Shown: positions 26,204-35,206 of the stretch, piece by piece | Position numbering within the stretch: the stretch's first letter is position 1 | Layout: every line of letters starts with the position of its first letter | NCBI RefSeq assembly: GCF_002115805.1 | Contig: NZ_JFKC01000006.1 | Span: 119,518-183,517 of the forward strand | DNA from: Marivita geojedonensis | GTDB taxonomy: Bacteria; Pseudomonadota; Alphaproteobacteria; Rhodobacterales; Rhodobacteraceae | Reading direction: 5' to 3' | Length of the DNA stretch: 64,000 bases | Program-made: the position numbers and the translations under genes | Notes under the pieces: model-generated | Database searches by the model: none | What the model saw: only the letters and a program-made list of their open reading frames with translations | What the model was told of the DNA's origin: nothing

Positions 26204-26704
26204 ATGACGACTGGCATCAATTATGGAAGCCTGATGCATCAGGCGATGCGCGGATTGATCCGCACCGTTCTCGAAGGCGTCCAGAAGGATGGATTGCCGG
26301 GGGATCACCACTTTTTCATCACCTTCGATACGGGACACCCGGACGTTGAAATTGCGGATTGGCTGTCGGACCGCTACCCCGGTGAAATGACCGTGGTCAT
26401 GCAGCACTGGTTCGACAATCTTGAGGTGGCCGAGGACGGTTTTGCCGTGACGCTGAACTTCGGTGACGCACCGGAGCGGCTGTATATCCCGTTCGATGCG
26501 ATTCTTACCTTTGTCGACCCGTCGGTGGAATTCGGACTGCGGTTCGAAGGTACCGAGGGTGAAGGGATTGAGGACGGTGCTCTGGTTCCGGCTCCGCGTC
26601 CGGTGGCCGAGCCGAAGACCCGCAGCAAAGCGCCTGAAGCGGACAGCCCGAAGACCGAGCGCAAGGATGCCGAGGTCGTCAGTCTCGACACGTTCCGCAA
26701 GTAG
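26204..26704 (+). CDS. sspB: SspB, ClpXP adaptor for SsrA-tagged proteins (alphaproteobacterial type)
   Basis: A 166-residue protein with the SspB fold in residues 1-115 (INYGSLMHQAMRGLIRTVLEGVQKDG, HHFFITFDTGHPDVEI, YPGEMTVVMQHWFDNLEV, LYIPFDAILTFVDPSVEFGL). A charged disordered linker and a short C-terminal tail (VVSLDTFRK) follow, the kind of element that docks on ClpX. It binds the SsrA tag and hands substrates to ClpXP. The tmRNA that adds the tag is encoded 2 kb upstream. It has its own promoter region and precedes fumC by 78 bp. Confidence 0.92.
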   Translation: MTTGINYGSLMHQAMRGLIRTVLEGVQKDGLPGDHHFFITFDTGHPDVEIADWLSDRYPGEMTVVMQHWFDNLEVAEDGFAVTLNFGDAPERLYIPFDAILTFVDPSVEFGLRFEGTEGEGIEDGALVPAPRPVAEPKTRSKAPEADSPKTERKDAEVVSLDTFRK

Positions 26705-26782
26705 CCCCTGCGCCAGTTTGACAATTGCTCTGCGGGGCGCTTGCGGCTAAACGGCATGCAACTGCATACCGAGGAGGCCCAG

Positions 26783-28177
26783 ATGGCTCAGACCCGCACC
26801 GAATCCGACAGTTTTGGCCCGCTTGAGGTGCCGTCCGAAAAGTATTGGGGCGCGCAGACGCAGCGGTCGATCATGAACTTTCCCATCGGCTGGGAAAAGC
26901 AGCCCGTCGCGATTGTCCGCGCTCTGGGTGTGATCAAGAAAGCCTGTGCGCAGGCCAACAAGGCGTCCGGCGATCTGGATGCCAAGCTGGCCGATGCGAT
27001 CATCCAGGCGGCGGGCGAGGTCATCGACGGCAAGTTCGACGACAACTTCCCGCTGGTGGTCTGGCAGACCGGGTCGGGCACCCAGTCGAATATGAACGCC
27101 AACGAGGTCATTGCGAACCGCGCAATTGAAATTCTCGGTGGCGTGATCGGATCGAAAGACCCGGTGCACCCGAACGATCACTGCAACATGGGCCAGTCGT
27201 CGAACGACACCTTCCCGACTGCGATGCACATCGCCGCGGCGATGACGGTGCGCGACGTGCTGCTGCCGGGGCTGGAAAAGCTGCTGGCCGGGCTTGAGCA
27301 GAAGTCCGAGGAATTCAAGGACATCATCAAGATCGGCCGGACCCATACGCAGGACGCCACGCCGCTGACATTGGGGCAGGAGTTCTCGGGCTATGCGCAT
27401 CAGATCCGCCAGGGCATCGCGCGGGTTAACGCCTGCCTGCCGGGCATCTACGAGCTGGCGCAGGGCGGCACGGCTGTCGGCACCGGTCTTAACACCAAGA
27501 AGGGCTGGGGCGAGACCGTGGCGGCGAACATGGCCGAGATCACCGGTCTGCCGTTCGTGACCGCGCCGAACAAGTTTGAAGCACTGGCCGCGCATGACGC
27601 GATGGTGTTCATGTCGGGCGCTTTGGCGACTGTTGCTGGGTCCTGCTACAAGATCGCCAACGATATTCGTCTTCTTGGCTCTGGCCCGCGTTCGGGTCTG
27701 GGTGAATTGATCCTGCCGGAAAACGAGCCGGGCTCGTCGATCATGCCGGGCAAGGTCAACCCGACGCAGGCCGAGGCGCTGACGCAGGTGGCGGCGCATG
27801 TGATGGGCAACGACGCGGCGATCAAGTTTGCCGGCTCTCAGGGGCATTTCGAGCTGAACGTCTACAACCCGATGATGGCCTACAACCTGTTGCAGTCCAT
27901 GCAGTTGCTGGGCGACGCGGCGGACAGCTTTACCGAGCGGATGCTCTTGGGCATCGAGGCCAATGAGCCGCGCATCGACAAGCTGATGAAGGAAAGCCTG
28001 ATGCTGGTGACGGCGCTGGCGCCGACCATCGGCTATGACAACGCCACCAAGGTTGCCAAAACCGCGCACAAGAACGGCACGACCCTCAAGGAAGAGGCGA
28101 TTGCGCTGGGCTTTGTGGATGAAGAGACCTTTGATCGCGTGGTCCGCCCAGAGGACATGATCGGTCCGAAGGGGTAA
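26783..28177 (+). CDS. fumC: Class II fumarate hydratase
   Basis: A 464-residue enzyme of the aspartase/fumarase superfamily converting fumarate and L-malate in the TCA cycle. Visible signatures are [44 protein letters not shown] and the catalytic loop [12 protein letters not shown] with its mobile serine. The start [17 protein letters not shown] follows AGGAGG. The TAA stop overlaps the first arm of a triple-hairpin element (28176-28244), which likely ends or protects the transcript. Confidence 0.96.
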   Translation: MAQTRTESDSFGPLEVPSEKYWGAQTQRSIMNFPIGWEKQPVAIVRALGVIKKACAQANKASGDLDAKLADAIIQAAGEVIDGKFDDNFPLVVWQTGSGTQSNMNANEVIANRAIEILGGVIGSKDPVHPNDHCNMGQSSNDTFPTAMHIAAAMTVRDVLLPGLEKLLAGLEQKSEEFKDIIKIGRTHTQDATPLTLGQEFSGYAHQIRQGIARVNACLPGIYELAQGGTAVGTGLNTKKGWGETVAANMAEITGLPFVTAPNKFEALAAHDAMVFMSGALATVAGSCYKIANDIRLLGSGPRSGLGELILPENEPGSSIMPGKVNPTQAEALTQVAAHVMGNDAAIKFAGSQGHFELNVYNPMMAYNLLQSMQLLGDAADSFTERMLLGIEANEPRIDKLMKESLMLVTALAPTIGYDNATKVAKTAHKNGTTLKEEAIALGFVDEETFDRVVRPEDMIGPKG

Positions 28178-28244
28178 GCCGTTTCAAAACGGCTTGGGAC
28201 GCGATTTTGAAATCGCGTGGGCAAGGCCCTTTCAAGGGCCTTGC
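28176..28244 (+). repeat. Three tandem perfect hairpins at the fumC 3' end
   Basis: Arms pair perfectly at 28176-28184/28187-28195, 28199-28207/28210-28218 and 28221-28231/28234-28244, each with a 2-base centre (CA, TG, TC) and only 2-3 bases between units. The first arm begins within the fumC stop codon. There is no T-run, so a role in mRNA 3' protection, or as a protein-binding repeat, is as likely as termination. Confidence 0.8.
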
Positions 28245-28274
28245 TTCGCTCTGCGGGGGGCTTATCCTGAGAGC

Positions 28275-28448
28275 ATGAGCAACGTCACCAACCTCAACCA
28301 GTTCCGCAAGACCAAGGCGCGGGCCGAGAAGCGCGCCAAGGCGGATGAGAATGCGGTGAAGTTCGGTCGGACCAAGGCGCAGAAGGCGTTGGAGAAAGCG
28401 CAGGCCGAGAAGGCGAAGCGCGATCTGGACGGCAAATCCACCACATGA
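28275..28448 (+). CDS. DUF4169 family small basic protein
   Basis: A 57-residue highly charged protein, MSNVTNLNQFRKTKARAEKRAKADENA and so on, rich in Lys, Arg and Ala, predicted as one long helix. The opening VTNLNQFRK and the length fit DUF4169. Its stop overlaps the start of the next gene as ATGA, so the two are coupled. The function is unknown; the pairing with a ribbon-helix-helix gene suggests a nucleic-acid link. Confidence 0.8.
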   Translation: MSNVTNLNQFRKTKARAEKRAKADENAVKFGRTKAQKALEKAQAEKAKRDLDGKSTT

Positions 28449-28699
28449 GCGGACGGCCCGTGAAACGGTCGCTGACTTTGCGGGGACATCGCACCAGCGT
28501 GTCGCTGGAAGATGCGTTCTGGCGCGCATTCCGGGACATTGCCGAGGCGCGGGACATGCCGATCAATGCGCTGGCAGCAGAGATCGATGAAGAGCGGGAG
28601 ATCGAGGTCGGATTGGCTTCGGCGATCCGGGTCTATGTGCTGGCGTGGTATCGGGATGGAGAGGTGCCAACACAATCGTCGGGCGCGGAAAGTCGTTAG
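28445..28699 (+). CDS. Ribbon-helix-helix domain protein
   Basis: An 84-residue protein with the fold of the RHH_4 group: strand VKRSLTLRGHRTSVSLEDAFWRAFRDIAEARDMPINALAAEI. It probably binds DNA as a dimer, although many members of this group have no known target. It is the second gene of a coupled pair with the DUF4169 gene (ATGA overlap). A hairpin repeat (28705-28771) follows immediately. Confidence 0.8.
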   Translation: MSGRPVKRSLTLRGHRTSVSLEDAFWRAFRDIAEARDMPINALAAEIDEEREIEVGLASAIRVYVLAWYRDGEVPTQSSGAESR

Positions 28700-28704
28700 T
28701 GCAA

Positions 28705-28771
28705 GCGTCCGCCCGCCATGGGGCGGGCGGACGCGCCGCCGCCGCTGGCGCGACGGCGGGTCTCATGACTG
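28705..28771. repeat. Two-hairpin repeat, copy 1 (creatinase 3' side)
   Basis: A GC-rich element with hairpin A (CGTCCGCCCGCC against GGCGGGCGGACG around 28706-28733) and hairpin B (CCGCCG against CGGCGG around 28738-28759), ending TCATGACTGG. Nearly the same sequence recurs at 30230-30297, so the two copies bracket the creatinase gene. It lies 7 bp past the creatinase stop and may terminate both converging transcripts. Confidence 0.7.
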
Positions 28772-28777
28772 GCAATC

Positions 28778-29995
28778 TTAGCCGATCACATTGTGCTCCG
28801 GCCCATAGGGAAAACCGGTGATGTTGGTCGCCCCATCCTCGGTCACGACCAGAATGTCGTGTTCGCGGTAGCCACCGGCACCCGCTGTGCCTTCGGGGAT
28901 CCAGAGCATCGGTTCGATGGAGACCACCATGCCCGGCTCCAGCACCGTGTCGATATCCTCGCGCAGTTCCAGACCGGCTTCGCGGCCATAGTAGTGGCTG
29001 AGGATGCCGAAGGAGTGACCGTAGCCGAAGGAGCGGTATTGCAGCAGGTTTTCCTGCGCAAACAGACGGTTGATCTCGTCGCAGATCTGGGCGCAGGAGA
29101 TACCCGGACTGATCAGGCTCAGGCCCAGTTCATGCGCGGCGACGTTGGCCTTCCAGATCCGCAGGGACTCGGCATCGGGTTCCCCAAGGAACAGCGTGCG
29201 TTCCAGCGCCGTGTAATAGGCCGAGATCATCGGGAAGGTATTGAGGCTGAGAATGTCGCCGTATTGAAGCTGCCGCATCGTCACCGGGTTGTGCGCGCCG
29301 TCGGTGTTGAGGCCGGACTGGAACCAGACCCAGCTGTCGCGCATCTCGCTGTCGGGGAAACTGCGGGCGATTTCCAGTTCCATCGCGTCGCGGCCTGCCA
29401 TGGCGATGTCGATCTCGCGGGCACCCGCCTTGATCGCCTCGCGGATGGCATAGCCGCCCACATCCGCGACGCGCGCGCCTTCGGTGATGAGGGCGATTTC
29501 GGCGGGGGACTTGACCATGCGCGAGCGCATCGTGTCGGGGGCGATGTCGATTACCTCGGGGCTGTTCAGGAACGCATCGAGCGTGGCGCGGGCGGCGAGG
29601 GTCAGGTGATCGCCCTCGACACCGATGCGGCGGCCTGTGCCGACCAGTCCAGCAACAGCACGCCAGTAGTTGTTGCGCTCCCAATCGGTGTAGATGACGT
29701 TGTCGCAATGCGCGCGTCGCCACGGCTGGCCGCCGTCGATATTGGCGCTGACGGTGGTGCAGCTGTCATGGGTCACGACAAGGCCGTAGGGGCGGCCGAA
29801 GCTGCAGTAGAGAAAGCCCGAGTAATAGGCGATGTTCTGCATCGAGGTGAGCAGAACGGCGTCCAGATCATGGCTGGCCATGATCGCGCGCAGGCCCGCG
29901 ATGCGCTGATCGTACTCGGCCTGCGCAAAGGGAAGGGGGGCCTTGTCGCCATTTTGGCAGGTGAAGGTCTGAGGACGGTTTGGGGTATCGAACAT
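28778..29995 (-). CDS. Creatinase (creatine amidinohydrolase)
   Basis: A 405-residue M24-superfamily pita-bread enzyme hydrolysing creatine to sarcosine and urea. His235 in TDGAHNPVTMRQLQ corresponds to the catalytic histidine of creatinase, and the metal ligands of M24 peptidases are replaced. The N-terminus (FTCQNGDKAPLPFAQAEYDQRIAGLRAIM) and the length near 403 residues match the family. The start MFDTPNRP follows a purine-rich GGAGACTTGACC; upstream starts are less likely. No creatininase, sarcosine oxidase or urease gene is nearby. Confidence 0.9.
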   Translation of the reverse strand: MFDTPNRPQTFTCQNGDKAPLPFAQAEYDQRIAGLRAIMASHDLDAVLLTSMQNIAYYSGFLYCSFGRPYGLVVTHDSCTTVSANIDGGQPWRRAHCDNVIYTDWERNNYWRAVAGLVGTGRRIGVEGDHLTLAARATLDAFLNSPEVIDIAPDTMRSRMVKSPAEIALITEGARVADVGGYAIREAIKAGAREIDIAMAGRDAMELEIARSFPDSEMRDSWVWFQSGLNTDGAHNPVTMRQLQYGDILSLNTFPMISAYYTALERTLFLGEPDAESLRIWKANVAAHELGLSLISPGISCAQICDEINRLFAQENLLQYRSFGYGHSFGILSHYYGREAGLELREDIDTVLEPGMVVSIEPMLWIPEGTAGAGGYREHDILVVTEDGATNITGFPYGPEHNVIG

Positions 29996-30229
29996 GGTCA
30001 AGTCTCCGTGCATCCGCCGGGACTCATGCAAAACGCCCGGCATCACATCCGGGCGTTCAGGACGATACGCTTTCTATTGAAAGCTTGATGTGGGTCTTGT
30101 TCCGACGACGCCATCGTCGGCACATCTGGGAGTTGGATGGCGAAAGGTAGTGAGTCTGTCAATCGGTTTGGTGGGGTGGGCGTGCCTTCATGTACCTGAA
30201 GGTATGTCATGCCGTCTGAACGCAAAGCC

Positions 30230-30297
30230 AGCGCCCGCCTTGGGGCGGGCGGACGCGTCTCCGCCGCTGCGCGACGGCGGGAGGTCATCTTGACTGG
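30230..30297. repeat. Two-hairpin repeat, copy 2 (within the 29996-30330 gap)
   Basis: GCGCCCGCC against GGCGGGCGG, then CCGCCG against CGGCGG, then TCATCTTGACTGG. This is the same order and nearly the same bases as 28705-28771. The remaining part of this 335-bp gap (29996-30229 and 30298-30330) shows no gene; it must hold the creatinase promoter. The repeat also lies at the 3' end of the RDD gene and may end its transcript. Confidence 0.7.
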
Positions 30298-30330
30298 AGT
30301 GCCGACTCTTCAAGCGGCACTCCGCAGGGA

Positions 30331-30780
30331 TCAAAGACGACGGTTGATGGCGACAGTGCCAAGCAGCATGTCGGTCAGACCCTGGCCGCGTTCGGTGAGG
30401 AACATCATCGCGATGGAGATCAGTTGCAGCGGGAAGACTGCCATCGACACGGTGTAGCCCAGCGTGTGCATGAAGGCCTGGCTGAAGTCGAAATGCTCGC
30501 CCCGGCTGTCGCGGAATTCGATCGACATCAGGCGCATCCCCCAGGTGGCGGAGCGTCCGGTGATCGTCGCCACGCGGTAGATGAAGCCGGTGACGAAGAA
30601 CAGGAACGGCAGGAAGAAGATCCCGATGAACGCCGTCATCACCACCACGGGCACCAGCAGGGCCGCGATCAGGACCGCGTCGACCAGCCAGGCCAGACCG
30701 CGCTTGATGGTCACGCTGTCATAGAACTCGGGCTGAACCATCGGGTCAGGCAGGTTGGGATAGGTGTCGGTGGCGTACAT
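30331..30780 (-). CDS. RDD family membrane protein
   Basis: A 149-residue protein with three hydrophobic helices and the RDD pattern: KRGLAWLVDAVLIAALLVPVVV (R...D at the start of helix one), then ATWGMRLMSIEF and GLTDMLLGTV. RDD proteins are small membrane proteins, some acting as sodium/proton antiporters; no clear role here. The start MYATDTYPNLPDP is chosen because longer versions lack a ribosome site. It lies 72 bp downstream of the DUF2852 gene on the same strand. Confidence 0.85.
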   Translation of the reverse strand: MYATDTYPNLPDPMVQPEFYDSVTIKRGLAWLVDAVLIAALLVPVVVMTAFIGIFFLPFLFFVTGFIYRVATITGRSATWGMRLMSIEFRDSRGEHFDFSQAFMHTLGYTVSMAVFPLQLISIAMMFLTERGQGLTDMLLGTVAINRRL

Positions 30781-30852
30781 TGTCGAAAACCGTTCTTTCA
30801 CTGAGAGAGGGGTGTGGCCCCGATATGGGGCCACGGGAGGAGCGTACAAGGA

Positions 30853-31272
30853 TCAGGCGTCTTCGGTTTCGCGGCTTTCCTTCGCGGCCTTGGCGCGTTC
30901 GTCCATGAACTGGTCGAACTCGGCCTTGTCCTTGGCATCGCGCAGACGCTTGAGGAAGGCTTCGAAATTTTCCTGCTCTTCTTCGAGGCGACGCAGGGTT
31001 TCGTTCTTGTAAGCGTCGAAGGCAGTGTTCCCGGACGAACGCATCGCGGTGAATTTCGGGGACATGCGGCGGCTGCTGCAGGATTTGTTGAACATGCGTT
31101 TGCTCCAGATCATATAGGCGAGAAGGGCGAGGCCGACCGGCCAGAAGAAGATAAAGCCAAGGACCATTGCGGCGATCCAGGCGCCTTTACCTTTGTTGTC
31201 CAGCCACGCCTCGGCGCGGGAGAACCAGCCCGAACGGGCGGGAAGAGAAGCGGGGGCGGCGATCGTACTCAT
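30853..31272 (-). CDS. DUF2852 family membrane protein
   Basis: A 139-residue protein with one long hydrophobic helix (AWIAAMVLGFIFFWPVGLALLAYMIWSKRMF, about residues 31-60) followed by a charged coiled region (NETLRRLEEEQENFEAFLKRLRDAKDK). That order is the DUF2852 signature. The ATG at 31272 has CGGAG six bases upstream and is preferred to the one at 31311. The function is unknown. The AT-rich 108 bp before it would carry its promoter. Confidence 0.85.
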   Translation of the reverse strand: MSTIAAPASLPARSGWFSRAEAWLDNKGKGAWIAAMVLGFIFFWPVGLALLAYMIWSKRMFNKSCSSRRMSPKFTAMRSSGNTAFDAYKNETLRRLEEEQENFEAFLKRLRDAKDKAEFDQFMDERAKAAKESRETEDA

Positions 31273-31380
31273 TTTCAACTCCGTTGTTTGCGTAATGTGA
31301 ATGTCTTTCACATTGAATAGATCGGGGTTGAGGTTGGTGTTTGCAAGGGAAGATGTGAATGTTTTTTACATTCACTTATT

Positions 31381-31848
31381 TTATGAAGTAAAATCAGATA
31401 GTTGTGCGGACAAAATTTCCGGAAGCAGCGCCGGATTCAGTGGAAAAACATGGCGTGGGGTGCCTGCGGCGGCCCAAACCGTGTCGAAATCCAGCAGGCG
31501 GGGATCGAGCCATGCGCGGATCGGGGACAGGTGTCCCACGGGGGCGACCCCGCCAATGGCAAAGCCTGTCTGAGTGCGGATCAGTCCGGCATCCGCCTTG
31601 CCCAGCGGTTCCCCCGCGCATGCGGACGCCTTGTCGCCATCGACCCGGTTGCCACCGGCTGTCAGGAACAGAACCGCATCGCCGTTCCGTTCGGCGCGGA
31701 AGATGATGGATTTCACGATCTGGTCGATGTGACACCCCACGCTGTCGGCCGCCTCCTGCGCGGTGCGGGCCTGACCCACGTCGCGAATATCCGCAGGCAG
31801 ACCTGCAGCTTCGAGGGCGGCGCGGACGCGTTTGAGGCTCTTGCTCAT
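31381..31848 (-). CDS. YbaK/EbsC-family aminoacyl-tRNA deacylase
   Basis: A 155-residue single-domain protein of the ProRS-INS/YbaK fold that hydrolyses mischarged tRNA. Key elements are QIVKSIIFRAERNGDAVLFLTAGGNRVD with the substrate lysine, IGGVAPVGH and a C-terminal VFPLNPALLPEIL. It resembles the YbaK/ProX-type subgroup, so mischarged Cys- or Ala-tRNA(Pro) is the likely substrate, but that is an inference. The start follows AAAGGCACC. It is divergent from rne. Confidence 0.82.
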   Translation of the reverse strand: MSKSLKRVRAALEAAGLPADIRDVGQARTAQEAADSVGCHIDQIVKSIIFRAERNGDAVLFLTAGGNRVDGDKASACAGEPLGKADAGLIRTQTGFAIGGVAPVGHLSPIRAWLDPRLLDFDTVWAAAGTPRHVFPLNPALLPEILSAQLSDFTS

Positions 31849-32291
31849 GGGGTGCCTTTCGCTCTTTCCTGACGTTCACGGTGTCATATGCCGTAGTTCG
31901 GCTGCAGAAAAGGTGAGATTGCCCATTGTGCAATGGACCTGTCTGCCCTTATTGTAGACGACAGCCCAATCCGTTTTGCGGACTCGTGGGCCAAGAGTTT
32001 CGCTGTCGTGAGCATCGGCACAGTGTCCTGAGCTTCCGACACGCTGTTACGGCCGAAAGGCCTTCTACAAACACCTGAGGTTTTTCGAACATCAGGTTCG
32101 CAACGGACGCAGTCGCTTCGCGGCATGTGTCGGAGAAGAAACGCGATGAAACGCGCGCAGAACATGAGGCTTGAGCGACGGGGCATTTCACCCCGGCCAG
32201 CCGCTGCGCCCTCTCTCGCCACGACAAGACACACCCGATCCGGTCCACCTTTATACAGAGGCGGGCCGCGACGGTTGTGCGCACGGAATTT
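31849..32291 (+). promoter_or_regulatory. Long rne leader region (443 bp without a gene)
   Basis: No coding frame here looks real. The region holds the divergent promoters of the YbaK gene and rne. It includes a GNRA-capped stem GGCC-GAAA-GGCC (32051-32062) and a second inverted repeat ACCTGA/TCAGGT (32073-32078 and 32092-32097). RNase E transcripts in other bacteria have long structured 5' leaders used for autoregulation; the same role is inferred here. Confidence 0.5.
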
Positions 32292-35144
32292 ATGCCCAAG
32301 AAAATGCTTATCGATGCCACCCACGCGGAAGAGACACGCGTTGTGGTGGTCGATGGAAACAAGGTCGAGGAGTTTGACTTTGAGTCCGAAAACAAGCGCC
32401 AGCTCGCTGGCAACATCTATCTCGCAAAAGTAACACGGGTCGAGCCGTCGCTTCAGGCGGCGTTCGTGGATTATGGCGGCAACCGTCATGGGTTCCTGGC
32501 CTTCTCCGAAATCCACCCGGATTATTATCAGATCCCGGTGGCGGACCGCGAGGCGCTGCTTGAGGAAGAGCGGGCTTATGCCGAGTCGCAGGCGCGCCGC
32601 GACGATGAAGACGAAAAGCCCAAATCGCGCCGCGGGCGCGGGCGCAACCGTTCGCGGGCGGCTAAGTCCGAGAGTGACGATGCCGTAGCGACCAAGGACA
32701 TTTCCGAGGAAATCTCGGGGATGGAGACCATCGACCTGTCCGAAGACGGGGACGAGGATGAAGGTCTGTCGCCCATGGAAACCGTGGCGGAGACCCCGGT
32801 TGAGGAACCCGAAGATGCAGACGGGTTCGAGGTTGAGGACTCTGTCGCAGAGGACGACGACGCCGAAGACGGTGACGAAGACGACAAGGCGCAGCCGGCG
32901 GACCGCGACGAGACCATCGAAGCGGTTGCCGATGACGATACGCAGGAAGACATCCGCCCGGCGCGCAAGCCGCGCCCGAAGCGATACAAGATCCAGGAAG
33001 TGATCAAGGTGCGCCAGATCCTTCTGGTGCAGGTCGTCAAGGAAGAGCGCGGCAATAAGGGTGCGGCGCTGACCACCTATCTGTCGCTGGCGGGCCGGTA
33101 CTGTGTGCTCATGCCGAACACCGCGCGCGGTGGTGGCATCAGCCGCAAGATCACCAATGCACCGGATCGCAAGAAGCTCAAGGAAATCGCCAATTCCATC
33201 GACGTTCCGAAAGGGGCGGGCCTGATCATCCGGACCGCTGGTGCGAAACGCACCAAGACCGAGATCAAGCGCGACTACGAGTACCTCCAGCGCCTGTGGG
33301 AGCAGATCCGCGAACTGACGCTGAAATCCATTGCGCCGGCGAAGATCTACGAAGAGGGCGACCTGATCAAACGGTCGATCCGCGATCTTTACAACCGGGA
33401 TATCGACGAGGTTCTGGTCGAGGGCGAACGCGGCTACCGCATCGCCAAGGACTTCATGAAGATGATCATGCCGTCCCACGCCAAGAACGTGAAGCATTAC
33501 GTTGACCAGATGCCGCTGTTCGCGCGGCATCAGGTGGAATCCTACCTGTCGGGCATGTTCAACCCGACGGTGCAGCTCAAGTCCGGCGGCTATATCGTGA
33601 TCGGCGTGACCGAAGCGCTTGTGGCGATCGACGTGAACTCGGGCCGGGCCACCAAGGAAGGCTCGATCGAGGAAACCGCGCTCAAGACCAACCTTGAGGC
33701 CGCCGAAGAGGTGGCGCGTCAGCTGCGTCTGCGGGACCTTGCGGGCCTGATCGTGATCGACTTCATCGACATGGACGAGCGCAAGAACAACAACGCCGTC
33801 GAGAAGCGCATCAAGGACAAGCTCAAGAACGACCGTGCCCGGATTCAGGTGGGTCGGATTTCGGGCTTTGGCCTGATGGAAATGAGCCGTCAACGCCTGC
33901 GCCCGGGCATGATCGAGGCGACGACACAGCCGTGCCCGTCCTGTCATGGCACGGGTTTGATCCGTTCGGATGACAACATGGCGCTGCAGGTGCTGCGACA
34001 GATCGAGGAAGAGGGCGTGCGGCGTCGGTCGCGCGAGGTGCTGGTCCGCTGTCCGGTGTCCATCGCCAACTTCCTTATGAACCAGAAGCGCGAACATGTG
34101 GCCCAGATCGAAGCGCGCTACGGCATGTCCGTGCGGATTGAGGGCGACGTCCACATGGTCAGCCCGGACTTCACCATGGAGAAGTTCAAGACCGCGACGC
34201 GTTCGGTGCCCGAAGCGACAGCGCCTGTGGTGTCGGTCGATACCTCGATCATGGATCAGGTCGATGAGGACGCGGCGGAAGAGGAAGATCAGGTCGAGGC
34301 CGCTACCGATGCGGCAGAGGATGACGCCAACAAGCCCAAGAAACGCCGCCGCCGGTCGCGCCGGGGGGGGCGTGGCCGCAACCGCAACCGGGATCGTCAG
34401 GACGAAGGCGAGACCCCGCAGGAGGCCGCAGGCGACGCAGACGAACAGCAGGATGCGCCTGCAGAGGCCGAGCCGGTAGAGGCTGAGGCGCAGGAGGCCG
34501 CCGCAGAGGTGACCGAGGCGCCGGTCGAAGAAGCGGCACCGGCAAAACCCAAGCGCACCCGGTCCCGGTCGAGGAAGGCCAAGGACAAGGACGAGACTGT
34601 TGCGGCTGTAGCGGATGCGGACGCCCCTGCAGAAGAAACCCCTGCAGAGGCAGACGCGGAAGAGGCAGCACCGGCACCGAAGAAGTCCCGCAGCCGGACG
34701 TCTTCGCGCAGCAAGGCAGCAGACGCGGCTCCGGCAGAGGCAGAGGTGGCCGAGACCGCCGAGGCACAGCCCGAGGCCGAAGCCGAAGAAGCGCCGAAGA
34801 AGAAGCGTACCCGCTCCCGCAAGAAGGCCGAGCCGGCCGAAGACGGCGCCGAGGTGGCCGAGGAGCCGAAGAAACCGGCAAAGCGCAGCCGGGCGAAAAA
34901 GCCGGCCAAGGCAGAGGACGCCCCCGAAGCCGCGCCGGTTCCGACGGAAGAGATCGCACCGGTTCCTGAAGTTGTCACACCGGAGCCCGAGCCTGTTGCC
35001 GAAGCCCCGACGCCCGCGCCCGAGCCGGAACAGGCGGCCCCTGCGCCGCAGCCCGAACCGGAGCCGGTGGGGGCAGATGCGGACGTGTCGGCTGATGAGG
35101 AACCGAAGAAGAAGCGCAAAGGCTGGTGGTCGCTCGGTCGCTGA
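32292..35144 (+). CDS. rne: Ribonuclease E
   Basis: A 950-residue endoribonuclease, the core of mRNA decay and rRNA/tRNA processing. The N-terminus MPKKMLIDATHAEETRVVVVDG leads into an S1 RNA-binding region split by a long acidic insertion (about residues 100-225), as in alphaproteobacterial enzymes. The DNase I-like catalytic part follows (GYIVIGVTEALVAIDVNSGR, LIVIDFIDMDE), then the zinc-link CPSCHGTG. The C-terminal 280 residues are Ala/Glu/Pro-rich low complexity with basic RRRSRRGGRGRNRNR patches, the degradosome scaffold. The start is the Met of MPKKML; an upstream ATG gives five more residues. Confidence 0.96.
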   Translation: MPKKMLIDATHAEETRVVVVDGNKVEEFDFESENKRQLAGNIYLAKVTRVEPSLQAAFVDYGGNRHGFLAFSEIHPDYYQIPVADREALLEEERAYAESQARRDDEDEKPKSRRGRGRNRSRAAKSESDDAVATKDISEEISGMETIDLSEDGDEDEGLSPMETVAETPVEEPEDADGFEVEDSVAEDDDAEDGDEDDKAQPADRDETIEAVADDDTQEDIRPARKPRPKRYKIQEVIKVRQILLVQVVKEERGNKGAALTTYLSLAGRYCVLMPNTARGGGISRKITNAPDRKKLKEIANSIDVPKGAGLIIRTAGAKRTKTEIKRDYEYLQRLWEQIRELTLKSIAPAKIYEEGDLIKRSIRDLYNRDIDEVLVEGERGYRIAKDFMKMIMPSHAKNVKHYVDQMPLFARHQVESYLSGMFNPTVQLKSGGYIVIGVTEALVAIDVNSGRATKEGSIEETALKTNLEAAEEVARQLRLRDLAGLIVIDFIDMDERKNNNAVEKRIKDKLKNDRARIQVGRISGFGLMEMSRQRLRPGMIEATTQPCPSCHGTGLIRSDDNMALQVLRQIEEEGVRRRSREVLVRCPVSIANFLMNQKREHVAQIEARYGMSVRIEGDVHMVSPDFTMEKFKTATRSVPEATAPVVSVDTSIMDQVDEDAAEEEDQVEAATDAAEDDANKPKKRRRRSRRGGRGRNRNRDRQDEGETPQEAAGDADEQQDAPAEAEPVEAEAQEAAAEVTEAPVEEAAPAKPKRTRSRSRKAKDKDETVAAVADADAPAEETPAEADAEEAAPAPKKSRSRTSSRSKAADAAPAEAEVAETAEAQPEAEAEEAPKKKRTRSRKKAEPAEDGAEVAEEPKKPAKRSRAKKPAKAEDAPEAAPVPTEEIAPVPEVVTPEPEPVAEAPTPAPEPEQAAPAPQPEPEPVGADADVSADEEPKKKRKGWWSLGR

Positions 35145-35166
35145 CCCGAGCGATGCCTAAGGAACA

Positions 35167-35201
35167 ACGCCCCCGTGTTTGCCTCGGGGGCGTTTTCTTT
35201 T
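35167..35201 (+). terminator. Rho-independent terminator of rne
   Basis: ACGCCCCCG (35167-35175) pairs with CGGGGGCGT (35185-35193) and is followed by TTTTCTTTT. It lies 22 bp past the rne stop and just before the convergent tusA-like gene ends. Confidence 0.9.
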
Positions 35202-35206
35202 GCGGC

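Noticed and set aside
31884..34154. A 756-codon open frame on the minus strand across rne
   Set aside because: It is antisense to an unmistakable RNase E and its translation has no recognisable domains; it is a by-product of high-GC codon use.
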